Shown here piece after piece: positions 17,764-26,709 of a DNA stretch of 64,000 nucleotides; position 1 is the first letter of the stretch; each line of letters starts with the position of its first letter. The position numbers and the translations under genes are program-made. The stretch spans positions 701,272 through 765,271 of the forward strand of contig NEWR02000009.1 of NCBI GenBank assembly GCA_002869885.2, written 5' to 3'. The notes below the pieces were generated by a model, which saw only the letters and a list, made by a program, of their open reading frames with translations, did no database searches and was not told the origin of the DNA. Source of the stretch: Nitrospira sp. CG24C. GTDB lineage: Bacteria; Nitrospirota; Nitrospiria; Nitrospirales; Nitrospiraceae.

Positions 17764-17911
17764 CGGGTTGGCAATCGCGGTTTCTCGAACGACGGCTGAG
17801 CGAACTGCCGGATTGAGCCATGGATCGAGCAGCTCTGTCAGGATATCCTGGCAACAGCCCACGGCTGGGTGTTGAGCGTCCGCTGCTTCATCACCTGATT
17901 AGTCGATAACA

Positions 17912-18721
17912 CTACAACCGCTCATACTCCGCCCGCACAAACTGCGGGTCATACGTGCGTTCCAATCTACGGACAATAAAGTGGCCCCGTGCCATCTCCT
18001 GGAAATGGTCTATGAACAGGATGTTGATCACGACGCCTCCGGCGGCGCCGATCACGGGTACAGCTTGCGCGGCAACCTTCTCTGAAACGTTCACGCCGAA
18101 GCGCGTAGCCAACTGTCCGATAAGTCGGACGATAGCCGGCGCACCCTCCTCCACCAGACCTCTCTGGGCGATATACCCCGCAGCTTCTGAAACCGACTTC
18201 GCCAGAGCTGTACGCATCAGGAAGTAGGCGGATTCACTCGCATCATCGCTCTTGCTAGGCCCGCCAAGCGCGAAAACTTCAAGGCAAGCCAGTTTGGCGT
18301 CCGGTGTTCGGAGGCGTTCCCCCTCGCTTCGTGCGATATCCGCAATGGAACGCAGCATGATCGTGGTGGATAGGGGCAGTTCGACTGGGAGCCCGAGCAG
18401 TCCGAAGGCGCCGCCCCCCGCGCCGGTCGCTGCGACCGCAAGCTTATGGAGAAACTCCCAAGAGTTCGCCTGCGGCTTGTCGTCGAGCGTCAGCAGCGCG
18501 GCCTGTAGTGCCGTCTCCAGCGACCTCCTTGTCGCCTCGTTCACGACCTGTGCCCATTTCCCCGGAAGTAGCTGGAGCGCCTTCTCAATCGGCATGCCGA
18601 TCAATCCCGTGATCTTCGCGGCGAGGCCAGGATTCTCAAGGAGAGCCTTCGCGTATCGCAGCGCTTCTTTATCTTCGTATGATAGATTCACGCGACCCTC
18701 ATTCTTCCGGTTGCTCCCCAT
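17912..18721 (-). CDS. EcsC family protein
   Basis: 269 residues from the ATG at 18721. It fits the EcsC family: helical start YEDKEALRYAKALLENPGLAAKITGLIG, a glycine-rich pair of amphipathic segments (ATGAGGGAFGLLGLPVELPLSTTIMLRSIADIARSEGE), and a second glycine-rich run (VPVIGAAGGVVINILFIDHFQEMARGHFIVRRLE). EcsC is encoded with an ABC transporter in Bacillus, but no transporter is adjacent here. The glycine-zipper stretches suggest membrane association. The gene stands alone, with hairpin P2 beyond its 3' end. Confidence 0.8.
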   Translation of the reverse strand: MGSNRKNEGRVNLSYEDKEALRYAKALLENPGLAAKITGLIGMPIEKALQLLPGKWAQVVNEATRRSLETALQAALLTLDDKPQANSWEFLHKLAVAATGAGGGAFGLLGLPVELPLSTTIMLRSIADIARSEGERLRTPDAKLACLEVFALGGPSKSDDASESAYFLMRTALAKSVSEAAGYIAQRGLVEEGAPAIVRLIGQLATRFGVNVSEKVAAQAVPVIGAAGGVVINILFIDHFQEMARGHFIVRRLERTYDPQFVRAEYERL

Positions 18722-19020
18722 TTGTATATAAGGTGAGCCGCTACAGAAATCGTGGTCCAAGCGGCTTACTTATGGCAGCTTCCTTTATTTAGAAAAATCC
18801 AATCCGCCAGAAATATCACCCGCTTACATGCACTTGTCAATTGCCCAAGGCTGGAAGCGCAATCGAAGTCCAGCCTTTCAAGTCGACTCACGAGAACGAA
18901 CTCTCGGCACATGGATGAATGGCAGTTACAGAACCTATCTTGATCTTAGTGTAAGGTTGCACGCATCATAACAATACTGGTGTGATCATCACTGATGACA
19001 TTCAAACAAAGGAGGCCAAC

Positions 19021-19620
19021 ATGCGTTTCACATTCGTTCCCCTCACCTGCCTCGTGCTTGCGCTTATCGCATCCCCCGTCATGGCCAAGGAAAAGAAGCA
19101 CGAACAGCAGATGGACCCCCAAGCGATGATGGAGGTCTGGAAGCAGATGGCCACGCCCGGCGAACCGCATAAGTTGTTCGCCAGCCTGGCCGGTAGCTGG
19201 ACGACCACAACCAAGGAATGGATGGAACCAGGCAAGCCCCCGACGGAATCGACCGGAACGGCGGAGATGAAGATGCTGCTGGACGGACGCTTTCTCTATC
19301 AAGAATTCAATGCCCAAATGATGGGGCAACCTTTTTCCGGCGTTGGGATCGACGGATACGACAACATCACCAAAAAATATGTGACGGCCTGGATCGATAC
19401 GATGGGGACCGGGATCTTCATGATGGAAGGCACGGGCAGCGCTGACGGCAAGACCATTACGCTGAAAGGATCGCATCCTGAGCCTGGCGGAGGAAAAATG
19501 ACGCATCGTGCCGTCTGGAAGATCCTCGACAACAATACCCAGACGTTCGACATGTACGGAGCTCACCACGGCGGCAAAGAGATGAAGGTGCTGGAGATCA
19601 CCTATACCAGGAAGCCCTAG
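19021..19620 (+). CDS. Secreted DUF1579-like protein
   Basis: 199 residues. A clear signal peptide (MRFTFVPLTCLVLALIASPVMA) is followed by a DUF1579-type beta-barrel: HKLFASLAGSWTTTTKEWM, EMKMLLDGRFLYQEF, GVGIDGYDNITKKYVTAWID, and the final ITYTRK strand. The family is a lipocalin-like barrel of unknown ligand. The start is fixed by AAAGGAGG eight bases before the ATG at 19021. Single gene with its own promoter region. Confidence 0.82.
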   Translation: MRFTFVPLTCLVLALIASPVMAKEKKHEQQMDPQAMMEVWKQMATPGEPHKLFASLAGSWTTTTKEWMEPGKPPTESTGTAEMKMLLDGRFLYQEFNAQMMGQPFSGVGIDGYDNITKKYVTAWIDTMGTGIFMMEGTGSADGKTITLKGSHPEPGGGKMTHRAVWKILDNNTQTFDMYGAHHGGKEMKVLEITYTRKP

Positions 19621-19858
19621 CAAACAGGTCAGCCGCGCGCGGACCGGACTCGACTCGTTCGTGCGCGGCGGTCTCCCCTGGCCTCATCTGTTCAAAACAC
19701 AATCGACTCCGTTTTCAAGTCCGCACCGCACAGCCGAACTTCCCTCACGCGCTCCACACTTGCTCCCGACCATTTTCTTCGCCGTATCACCACCTTGACT
19801 CCCCTCCAACCGCTGTGATTAGGTCTCTCGCCGATCTTCTCTGTACAGGCTATCCATC

Positions 19859-20914
19859 ATGACCATGCTTCGATCCCGCCAGATCCAGCCACTGTTACTC
19901 CCGTGCGCCTTCGCCATATTCCTCTGCTTAACCGGCGCCGGCTGCGAGAAGGAGAGCCAGGCGATCGTCTCGATCGCGCTGCATCCGACGAACGCGAATA
20001 TCCTGTATGTGGCGACGAACGATGCCGTCTATAAGTCGCGCGACGAGGGGCAGCTGTGGGAGCGATTTCCGAGTTTCAGCGCCAGACGGGTGACGACGCT
20101 CGCGATCGATCCTGAGTTTCCAGCCACGATCTATGCCGGCACCATGGCCGACGCCGTCTACAAGAGTCCGGATGGCGGGCAACATTGGCTTCCCCACAAT
20201 GTCGGACTCAAAGAGCACGTCTCCTTTATCAATCAATTCGTCTTTCACCCGGTTGACCACGATCAACTCTATGCCGCTACAACCGTGGGCGCTTTTTATA
20301 CCAAGGACGGAGGGCGTGAATGGGAAGAACGCATGGCCGGGATGAAGGAAGTCCACATCGTGGTCTCCATCGCTATCCACCCCCGCGACCCTCGGGTCCT
20401 CTATGCGGGAACGACGGGAGGGATCTACCGATCCGACAGCGCGGCAATGGGATGGAAGAAAATCAACAACGGCCTGATTCCCGAACAGGAACTGATGGGG
20501 GCAATGGCGCTGGGGGTGAATGTCATTGTCTTCGATGTGGTCAATCCGGACATCGTCTATGCCGGAACCACGAAGGGCCTTTTCCGTACCGCGACGCGTG
20601 GGGAACAATGGGAACGGATCGGGCAATCGCTCCCCGACCTGTTCATCAGTAGTATTCTCCTCGACCCGGCCCAGCCGAAAACCCTCTATATCGGAGGGCC
20701 GGGGGGAGTCTGGAAAAGCCCGGACAGCGGGCAATCGTGGAGTCCGATCAACAACGGACTGGGCTCACTGAATATTCGTACCCTGGCAATGAGCCAGCGC
20801 GATTCGCGCCTCCTCTATGCCGGCACGAATGGCAGCGGCCTCTATCGCTCGATCGACGCCGGCGCAACCTGGACACCCCTGCCGCTCAAGGCCGCGCCCC
20901 CAGGAGCAGACTGA
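19859..20914 (+). CDS. Exported beta-propeller (YCF48/BNR-like) protein
   Basis: 351 residues. The N-terminus is a signal sequence ending in a lipobox-like LTGAGC, so it may be a lipoprotein, although the -3 residue is not the usual Leu. The remainder is about six repeats of the pattern SIALHPTNANILYVATNDAVYKSRDEGQLWE, with the BNR aspartate box S-x-D-x-G-x-x-W in most blades. This is the fold of Ycf48/HCF136 and of sortilin-type propellers, which bind proteins or sugars. Partner unknown. A convergent lipoprotein gene starts on the other side of its 3' end. Confidence 0.8.
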   Translation: MTMLRSRQIQPLLLPCAFAIFLCLTGAGCEKESQAIVSIALHPTNANILYVATNDAVYKSRDEGQLWERFPSFSARRVTTLAIDPEFPATIYAGTMADAVYKSPDGGQHWLPHNVGLKEHVSFINQFVFHPVDHDQLYAATTVGAFYTKDGGREWEERMAGMKEVHIVVSIAIHPRDPRVLYAGTTGGIYRSDSAAMGWKKINNGLIPEQELMGAMALGVNVIVFDVVNPDIVYAGTTKGLFRTATRGEQWERIGQSLPDLFISSILLDPAQPKTLYIGGPGGVWKSPDSGQSWSPINNGLGSLNIRTLAMSQRDSRLLYAGTNGSGLYRSIDAGATWTPLPLKAAPPGAD

Positions 20915-20924
20915 GGTTGAGGTC

Positions 20925-21407
20925 CTAGTATCCTGTCTTCGCTCCCGCCTCGCTATGCTTGTATCGGCTGCTGTAGGCCAGCATCTGGTCCGACAAGGCC
21001 TTCCACTCCTCGGCCGTCATGAGATCCTTCATCCTGAAACGGAGCAAGAGAATCTTCGTCGCCGACTGCATCCGAAGATTATTCGCATCGTCCAGAACCT
21101 TGGTGAACTCCTCCGGAGTCGCCGCGTAATTTGCGCTCAACTCATAGAGCCGACGATGCCCCGCGCGTTCCTGCTCGCGGCCGGCCTTCAACTCTGTGAC
21201 GATCTCACCCACGATCGATTTGACTTGCCCGGCTTTCTCCTGATCCTTGACTGTCCGATCGATCAAGGCTGCCATGTCCTGCTGCCCCTTCTGCCAGTAG
21301 GCCTCTCCCTTTCCTTCGCCACCCATCCCATGGTGACGGTGGGACGAACAACCGGCCAAGACAAGCAGGACAACGAGTCCGAGAACATATCCCTCAATCC
21401 GCTTCAT
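20925..21407 (-). CDS. Spy/CpxP-like (LTxxQ-type) lipoprotein
   Basis: 160 residues. The N-terminus is a lipoprotein signal with LAGCSS (Cys20). The mature part begins with a His/Gly-rich patch (SSHRHHGMGGEG) and is otherwise helical, with LLLRFRMKDLMTAEEWKAL near the end, a variant of the LTxxQ motif of Spy/CpxP-type periplasmic proteins. Relatives act as chaperones or metal sensors in envelope stress; the histidines would suit metal binding. The gene is convergent with the propeller gene, and hairpin P3 lies upstream of it. Confidence 0.65.
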   Translation of the reverse strand: MKRIEGYVLGLVVLLVLAGCSSHRHHGMGGEGKGEAYWQKGQQDMAALIDRTVKDQEKAGQVKSIVGEIVTELKAGREQERAGHRRLYELSANYAATPEEFTKVLDDANNLRMQSATKILLLRFRMKDLMTAEEWKALSDQMLAYSSRYKHSEAGAKTGY

Positions 21408-21430
21408 AATAAAAACCTCCTTTGAAATTT

Positions 21431-21516
21431 GGTCTATCTGGTCTATTCAGTCTATTCGGTCTGTCTGGTTGCATTAGACAAGATGGACCAGATAGACCGA
21501 ACAGACCAGACAGACC
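21431..21516. repeat. TGGTC low-complexity hairpin P3
   Basis: Left arm GGTCTATCTGGTCTATTC and on to CTGTCTGGTT (21431-21470); right arm AGATGGACCAGATAGACC and on (21481-21516). It lies between two divergently read genes, where a terminator is not expected. Confidence 0.65.
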
Positions 21517-21582
21517 TCACCTCGCATCCTGTTAGTCTGTTGTCACGACGACGGTCTATCCCGTATCATCCATCCAGCCACC

Positions 21583-21927
21583 ATGTCTAATCCAACCTCT
21601 CCCGCAACCGATCCTATTTCAGCGCTTCGAGAGGAGTTCCGCCATCACCTCGAAACATTCTATACCCAGCTCAAGCTGGCGCCGCCCTATGAGAGCGTTG
21701 AGAAGGCCATTCGTTCCCTCACGACTTCGATCCACGCGCTGCCGCCGTTGGAACGAGCGAGCCTGGCCACCGATGCTACAGCGCGCTGGCAGCATTTTCG
21801 CCAGGCCTTTGAGTCGTCCGGGCTCAGCAAGAAACATCGGGGCATCATTGCCGGTCTCGCCCGCAACCGGTCCAGCCTGAATCTTCCTGCCGAATATGAT
21901 CAGTTCCTGAATTTGTATCTCTCCTAA
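21583..21927 (+). CDS. Hypothetical protein, 114 residues
   Basis: Not recognised. A soluble, mostly helical protein (SALREEFRHHLETFYTQL..., then KAIRSLTTSIHALPPLERASLATD) with no cysteines, signal or membrane segment. Codon use and composition match the neighbourhood, and the ATG follows a plausible spacer. Flanked by two copies of the TGGTC hairpin (P3 upstream, P4 immediately after the stop codon). Confidence 0.6.
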   Translation: MSNPTSPATDPISALREEFRHHLETFYTQLKLAPPYESVEKAIRSLTTSIHALPPLERASLATDATARWQHFRQAFESSGLSKKHRGIIAGLARNRSSLNLPAEYDQFLNLYLS

Positions 21928-21993
21928 TCTGGTCTATCTGGTCTATTCGGTCTGTCTGGTTGCATGAGACTAACCAGATGGACCAGACAGACC
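21928..21993. repeat. TGGTC low-complexity hairpin P4
   Basis: Left arm TCTGGTCTATCTGGTC and on (21928-21962), right arm TAACCAGATGGACCAGAC and on (21971-21993). It begins right after a stop codon and lies between convergent genes, so it could stop transcription from both sides. Its left arm is nearly identical to that of P3. Confidence 0.65.
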
Positions 21994-22002
21994 CGGCTTG
22001 TC

Positions 22003-22623
22003 TCAAGACGGCAGTCTTGTTCCCTCGATCACCTCGCGCAGTTCTTGATACACCACCATGAGCCGGGCATTCTCCAGCCGATAGGCAAATACGACCGTGA
22101 TGGCGCCTGAGAGTAAAAAAACAGCTCCCAGCCCTATAATCCCGAACGCCAGCACCGCTCCACCGGGCGCCGTCATTTCTCCCTCGATGAACAAAGAGAT
22201 CACCGCCCCCACCGTACCGACAGCCACCACCGCAAACCAGAGCCCGGTGAGAAGAGCCGAGGACCAGGGAGTGAGTTTTCTGCAGAGCGCCGCCAGCGCG
22301 TCGCCTTCTGGAGACAGGGAGATCAGCCCTTTCAACGGCCACAATGTTCGAAAGCCCATAGCGAACAGCCGGTATTTCTGGCGAATCACAATCTGGTTCA
22401 CATCCCGATACAACCGGGCGGTTCCATGCGGCAACACCAATATACCGCCGGCGTCGAACCGGCCGGCCAACTGCGCCAGGGTGGTATGAGTAAATCGATC
22501 CTGCATGCGCGCCACTCCGCATCCATACCGACCGGCATCCGGCGTGAGGCGCACGAAGTAGAGCCAGTCTCCGAGTATGAGACCGAGACACATGGCACCG
22601 GCGAAAAAGCCAGCGAGAATCAT
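22003..22623 (-). CDS. Hypothetical membrane protein, 206 residues
   Basis: Not recognised as a named family. It has an N-terminal hydrophobic segment (ILAGFFAGAMCLGLILG), a soluble middle with HTTLAQLAGRFDAGGILVLPHGTARLYRD, and two further membrane helices (LLTGLWFAVVAVGTVGAVISLF and VLAFGIIGLGAVFLLSGAITVVFA), ending in a short cytoplasmic helix. Topology suggests a three-helix inner-membrane protein. It is convergent with the 114-residue gene and divergent from the methyltransferase. Confidence 0.65.
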   Translation of the reverse strand: MILAGFFAGAMCLGLILGDWLYFVRLTPDAGRYGCGVARMQDRFTHTTLAQLAGRFDAGGILVLPHGTARLYRDVNQIVIRQKYRLFAMGFRTLWPLKGLISLSPEGDALAALCRKLTPWSSALLTGLWFAVVAVGTVGAVISLFIEGEMTAPGGAVLAFGIIGLGAVFLLSGAITVVFAYRLENARLMVVYQELREVIEGTRLPS

Positions 22624-22856
22624 GCCGGTACCTATCCCACAGGGGCCGCGGGTGAATCAAGGGATGGGCCTAAGATAATCTGTTGACTCGTCCCAGGGAG
22701 TTGGCTATTGTAGCTTCGGTGTTGATCAGGCGGATCCCCTCGCTCCCTCAGGTGCTCCGCCGCACAAAGATTTTAACCCTAAGTAGTTGCGGCAGTCGGT
22801 TCATCCCTCGCTGGCCGAGGAGCGCAAGTCGCCTTTAATGTGGAGTCGGAGGTGAT

Positions 22857-23588
22857 ATGGATTTAGCGAAGGTCGAGCGCGTCTATACCTCATACGCCAA
22901 GATCTACGATCGAATTTTCGGAAAAGTGTTTCACGAAGGACGCCAGTCGGTGATTCGCAACCTGGACGTCCAGCCGGACGAAGAAATTCTCGAAGTGGGA
23001 GTCGGGACCGGGTTGGCCCTGCCGATGTACCCCCGCCATTGTCGGATCGTCGGGATCGACTTCTCAGAAGGGATGCTGGACCAAGCAAAGCAGCGAGCGG
23101 CAGAATACCAAATGGACCATGTGCAACTGCACCGAATGGATGCCGGCGCAATGGAGTTCAAAGACGACAGTTTCGACACAGTTGTCGCAGCCTACGTCGT
23201 CACCGCTGTCCCCGATTATCGCAAGGTCGTCAGCGAAATGATCCGCGTCTGCCGACCCGGAGGACGGATCATCATGCTGAATCACTTCGCCAACGACAAT
23301 AAAATCATCGCCGCTATCGAAAAAGTGCTGTCCCCCATCACGAAGAACTTAGGATGGCGCACAGACCTGGCGCTCCAGACCGTGCTGGAAGGAACACCGC
23401 TGCACGTCGCTCGGAAACAGAATGTGAATCCGATGCGGCTCTGGGCTTTGGTGGAATGTGTGAACGGAAAGAACGGGAACGGGAAGACCCACATCAACGG
23501 TGTGAAAAACGGAAACGGCTCTGCAGCCTACGCACATATCAACGGCACGCGTTTGTCGGAACAGGCCAGCGGACAGGCGCTGGGCTAG
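22857..23588 (+). CDS. PmtA-like phospholipid N-methyltransferase
   Basis: 243 residues. The S-adenosylmethionine site is ILEVGVGTGLALPMYP (motif I at 46-52), then VVGIDFSEGMLDQAK-type motif II and FDTVVAAYVVTAVPD. The sequence FGKVFHEGRQSVIRNL, the NHFAND motif and LGWRTDLALQTVLE fit the Rhodobacter-type phosphatidylethanolamine methyltransferase, which makes phosphatidylcholine. The last 45 residues are an Asn/Gly-rich tail (NGKNGNGKTHING...) absent from the family core. The start is secured by GGAGGTGAT just before the ATG. UbiE-type methylation is the main alternative. Confidence 0.75.
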   Translation: MDLAKVERVYTSYAKIYDRIFGKVFHEGRQSVIRNLDVQPDEEILEVGVGTGLALPMYPRHCRIVGIDFSEGMLDQAKQRAAEYQMDHVQLHRMDAGAMEFKDDSFDTVVAAYVVTAVPDYRKVVSEMIRVCRPGGRIIMLNHFANDNKIIAAIEKVLSPITKNLGWRTDLALQTVLEGTPLHVARKQNVNPMRLWALVECVNGKNGNGKTHINGVKNGNGSAAYAHINGTRLSEQASGQALG

Positions 23589-23690
23589 CCTGGTTGATCT
23601 GGTTTGTTTGGTTCATTTGGTTTGTTTAGTTCGTCGAGCTGGCCCGATTCAACCAAATAAACAAGACAAACCAAAGAAACTAAATAACAA
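23589..23690. repeat. TTGGT low-complexity hairpin P5
   Basis: Starts at the stop codon of the methyltransferase: left arm CTGGTTGATCTGGTTTG and on, right arm CAACCAAATAAACAAGAC and on, ending a few bases before the stop codon of the convergent gene at 23696. Same units as P1-P4. Confidence 0.6.
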
Positions 23691-23695
23691 TCTCC

Positions 23696-24535
23696 TCAGC
23701 CTATATCACTCGCCGTTGCCTTATCAGCCGCGCGCTGCTGCTCGAATGATTTCCAATTCTGCCATTCCCCGCCGGGAATGATCGTATTGCCCACCAAACA
23801 CTGGCCGGAGAACCGTTGGGCGATCAGGTCCGCCAGAAGCGAGAGCACCTGACCGGTCCGGCGATCCTGCACCCCACGGACCCGCAGCACCACGCCGAAC
23901 CCTGGCCCATCGATCGGCCCATACAACATACAGTGAACCCCTGTGACGCCCTTCGCTTCCTGCATCGACGCCGGAAGCAAATCTCCTTCCCACTGGATGG
24001 AAGGATGCCGCCCGGATGATGACGCGGTAGCTCGCCAGGTACAAGGCACTCCGGCCACATCCAGCTCCGCCAAGAGCCAGGTGACCGTCGGCCAGTCAGG
24101 CATTTCACTTTGAAAGGTCCATTGCGCCACCTGCTCTAGCGACAAGGGTTCAAGGCTCGGCGCCGCCACTTCTTCCAGCTGCGCTTCTTCGCATACCACA
24201 TAGAGTTCTCCCTGCGGATCAAACCAGAAGCGGAGTCTCCCGTCGGTCAACTCCGCTTGGATCACCCCCAGCGTCGAACAATCGGCCCCCTCCTGTTCAA
24301 ACATCGAGAAATCCGTGACGCCGGTCATCGTGAGTTTCGCGACGCGCGCCATCTGGCGAATACGATAGCGAATCACGACCGTGACCGTGGTTCCCGCCGC
24401 CACCTCACGGCCCGACGCCTCATCCAGCATGCGCCGCTTCGACACCTGCACATCCGTCACGTAGCCGCCGCGAAACCCGCCGGTTTGGCCCAGCAACCAA
24501 CGCAGATCGTCTTTCGACTTGATGGATTGTTGCAT
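23696..24535 (-). CDS. Hypothetical protein, 279 residues
   Basis: Not recognised. The ATG at 24535 (MQQSIKSKDDLRWLLGQTGGFRGGYV) is preferred to an upstream start that adds a low-quality leader. The protein is soluble, with alternating strands and a repeating hydrophobic pattern (LRFWFDPQGELYVVCEEAQLEE) that suggests a beta-rich fold, and a C-terminal segment GGEWQNWKSFEQQRAADKA. No catalytic motif is visible. Hairpin P5 separates it from the methyltransferase. Confidence 0.6.
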   Translation of the reverse strand: MQQSIKSKDDLRWLLGQTGGFRGGYVTDVQVSKRRMLDEASGREVAAGTTVTVVIRYRIRQMARVAKLTMTGVTDFSMFEQEGADCSTLGVIQAELTDGRLRFWFDPQGELYVVCEEAQLEEVAAPSLEPLSLEQVAQWTFQSEMPDWPTVTWLLAELDVAGVPCTWRATASSSGRHPSIQWEGDLLPASMQEAKGVTGVHCMLYGPIDGPGFGVVLRVRGVQDRRTGQVLSLLADLIAQRFSGQCLVGNTIIPGGEWQNWKSFEQQRAADKATASDIG

Positions 24536-24687
24536 GAGGGGAATTGTAGCGCAGCGGGAAACGAAAGGGCTAGCCCCTCTCCCATGAGAGGCCCTTGCTG
24601 TCAATCATACGACCATGTATGTTCCAGGCTAGAAGGGCTACCCGGCACGAATAGTTATCGTTCATCGTCATTGCACGAGATCTTCTG

Positions 24688-25371
24688 ATGCGCGCTGTCT
24701 GCCTGAAACATGTTCCCTTTGAAGGACCAGGAGCCTTCGCGACGGCGCTGACTGAGCGCGGCGTGAGCCTGGAGCGCTATCTCGTTCCGCAAGACGGACT
24801 GCCGAAGGATGCGGGCGATCTGTTGATCGTGATGGGCGGGCCGATGTCGGTGAACGATCCTGATCCGTGGATTGCGGAAGAGACATCGTTTATCCGGTCA
24901 GCGCTCCACGCCGGCACGCCTGTAATCGGCGTGTGCCTGGGCAGCCAGTTCATGGCTAAATCGTTGGGCGCCACCATACGTTCTGGCAAGGCGCTGGAAA
25001 TCGGCATGACACCGGTCAGGCTGACGGCTGAGGCGAAACAGGACCCGGTTTTCAGCGCGCTGCCTGAGTCATTCGAGGTCTTCGAGTGGCATGGCGAAGT
25101 ATTCGACCTCCCCAAAGACTCTGTGCCCTTGGCTGGCTCCGACATCGCTCCCCTGCAAGCCTTCCGCTATGGCGCGCTCGCCTACGGACTTCTGTTTCAT
25201 TTGGAAATGGAAGAGAGCGGTATCGACTCATTGTGCCGGGAATGTACGCCGGATCTCATGAAAGCGCGCTTGACCGCACAACAGATAAAAGCGACAGCCC
25301 TCCCTCATCTCCCGCAACTCCATCAGGTCGCCGATCGTCTGATCGACCACCTTCTCTTTCCCCAGCGTTGA
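24688..25371 (+). CDS. Class I glutamine amidotransferase
   Basis: 227 residues of the GATase1 type found in GMP synthase-like proteins. The nucleophile elbow is GVCLGSQF (Cys83), the oxyanion loop VMGGPMSVND, and the catalytic pair lies in LLFHLEMEESG (His171, Glu173). Such single-domain proteins release ammonia from glutamine or hydrolyse gamma-glutamyl bonds; the acceptor is unknown here. The ATG at 24688 follows a long leader with no obvious partner gene. Confidence 0.85.
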   Translation: MRAVCLKHVPFEGPGAFATALTERGVSLERYLVPQDGLPKDAGDLLIVMGGPMSVNDPDPWIAEETSFIRSALHAGTPVIGVCLGSQFMAKSLGATIRSGKALEIGMTPVRLTAEAKQDPVFSALPESFEVFEWHGEVFDLPKDSVPLAGSDIAPLQAFRYGALAYGLLFHLEMEESGIDSLCRECTPDLMKARLTAQQIKATALPHLPQLHQVADRLIDHLLFPQR

Positions 25372-25423
25372 TTACTTCCTTGCTCCTGCTGTACGCTTAG
25401 TTTCATTGCCGAACAGTCCGAAC

Positions 25424-25483
25424 GTCATCAAGTCGAAAGTCTGGGACAATTTCCCTGACTTGAAGACTTTACGACTTGATGAC
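25424..25483. repeat. CAAGTC long hairpin D2
   Basis: Arms GTCATCAAGTCGAAAGTCT (25424-25442) and AGACTTTACGACTTGATGAC (25464-25483) pair almost perfectly, with one extra T. It lies between the amidotransferase and dapL, 45 bases before the dapL start. It could be a terminator for the first or a leader structure for the second. D1 at 12888 shares the unit. Confidence 0.6.
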
Positions 25484-25527
25484 CTTCCGACTTTATGACG
25501 ATTGATTTACAAAGGAGAAGATCGGAC

Positions 25528-26703
25528 ATGTCTGGTTTTCCGATAGAAGTTGCCACACGAATCAAGACCCTGCCTCCCTATCTGTTTGCCGCCATCGACA
25601 AGATGAAGCAGGCCGCGATCGCCAAGGGCATCGACATCATCAATCTTGGCATCGGTGACCCTGATCTGCCGACGCCTGGGCCGATCATTGAAAGCCTGGC
25701 GAAAGCAGCCAAGGATCCCAAGCACCACCAATATCCCTCGTATGAGGGCATGCTGTCCTTCAGAAAAGCCGTTGCAGACTGGTACAAGCGGCGGTTCAAC
25801 GTGACACTCAACCCGGCAGATGAAGTGCTCACCCTCATCGGCTCGAAGGAAGGCATCGGACATATTCCACTCGCATTCGTCGATCCGGGCGATATCGTGC
25901 TCGTCCCGAGTCCCGGCTATCCGGTCTATCCTGTTGGAACCAGTTTCGCCGGTGGCGTCGCACACCTCATGCCGCTCACGAAGCAGAATGGCTTCTTGCC
26001 GGACTTGAAGGCCATTCCTAAGGACGTGGCGAAAAAAGCGAAGCTGATGTTTCTGAACTCCCCAAACAACCCGACGTCGGTCATCATGAGCAAGGACTAC
26101 TTCAAGCGCGTTGTGGATTTTGCCGAGGAAAACCAGATCATCGTCTGTCACGACGCGGCCTATTCGGAGATTTTCTACGACGGCAAACCCCCAGCGAGCT
26201 TCATGGAAGCCGATGGCGCGAAGGACGTAGGAATCGAGTTCCACTCGCTCTCGAAGACCTACAACATGACTGGCTGGCGCATCGGATTTGCCGTCGGAAA
26301 CAACCAGATCCTCGCAGGGCTCGGCAAGGTGAAGAGCAACCTCGATTCCGGCTGTTTCCAGGCCATTCAGGAAGCCGGCATCACTGCGCTCAGCCTGGAT
26401 GATTCAGTGACGGACGGTTTACGCAAGATCTATCAGGAGCGGCGCGATACTCTTGTCCCAGGCCTCAAACGACTCGGACTTGAGGTGGATCCGCCTCCGG
26501 CTGCGTTCTATATCTGGGTCACGGTGCCGAAGGGTTACACTTCCGCTTCGTTCACAGCTCACTTGCTGGAGAAAGCCGGAATCGTCACGACACCGGGCAA
26601 TGGCTTCGGCGCACCGGGCGAAGGATATATCAGGATGACCGTCTGCACGTCGAAAGAGCGATTGGCGGAAGCGGTCGAGCGGATTAAGAAGGCAGGGTTC
26701 TAA
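25528..26703 (+). CDS. dapL: LL-diaminopimelate aminotransferase (DapL)
   Basis: 391 residues, class I aminotransferase. The start IKTLPPYLFAAIDKMKQAA, GIGDPDLPTP and the PLP lysine in HSLSKTYNMTGWRIGF (Lys243) match DapL, which makes LL-diaminopimelate from tetrahydrodipicolinate and glutamate in one step. NSPNNPTS holds the PLP-binding Asn, and GFGAPGEGYIRMT the Arg that binds the substrate carboxylate. The ATG at 25528 follows AAGGAG; a longer start at 25495 lies in the hairpin flank. With dapA, dapB and lysA in the window it completes the lysine branch without acyl intermediates. Confidence 0.88.
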   Translation: MSGFPIEVATRIKTLPPYLFAAIDKMKQAAIAKGIDIINLGIGDPDLPTPGPIIESLAKAAKDPKHHQYPSYEGMLSFRKAVADWYKRRFNVTLNPADEVLTLIGSKEGIGHIPLAFVDPGDIVLVPSPGYPVYPVGTSFAGGVAHLMPLTKQNGFLPDLKAIPKDVAKKAKLMFLNSPNNPTSVIMSKDYFKRVVDFAEENQIIVCHDAAYSEIFYDGKPPASFMEADGAKDVGIEFHSLSKTYNMTGWRIGFAVGNNQILAGLGKVKSNLDSGCFQAIQEAGITALSLDDSVTDGLRKIYQERRDTLVPGLKRLGLEVDPPPAAFYIWVTVPKGYTSASFTAHLLEKAGIVTTPGNGFGAPGEGYIRMTVCTSKERLAEAVERIKKAGF

Positions 26704-26709
26704 GCTAGA

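Noticed and set aside
17591-17875. Frames with IWSVWSIRSVWSI-type repeats
   Set aside because: They are translations of the unit-built hairpins and would not make a stable protein. The same holds for similar frames near 9129, 21431 and 23600.
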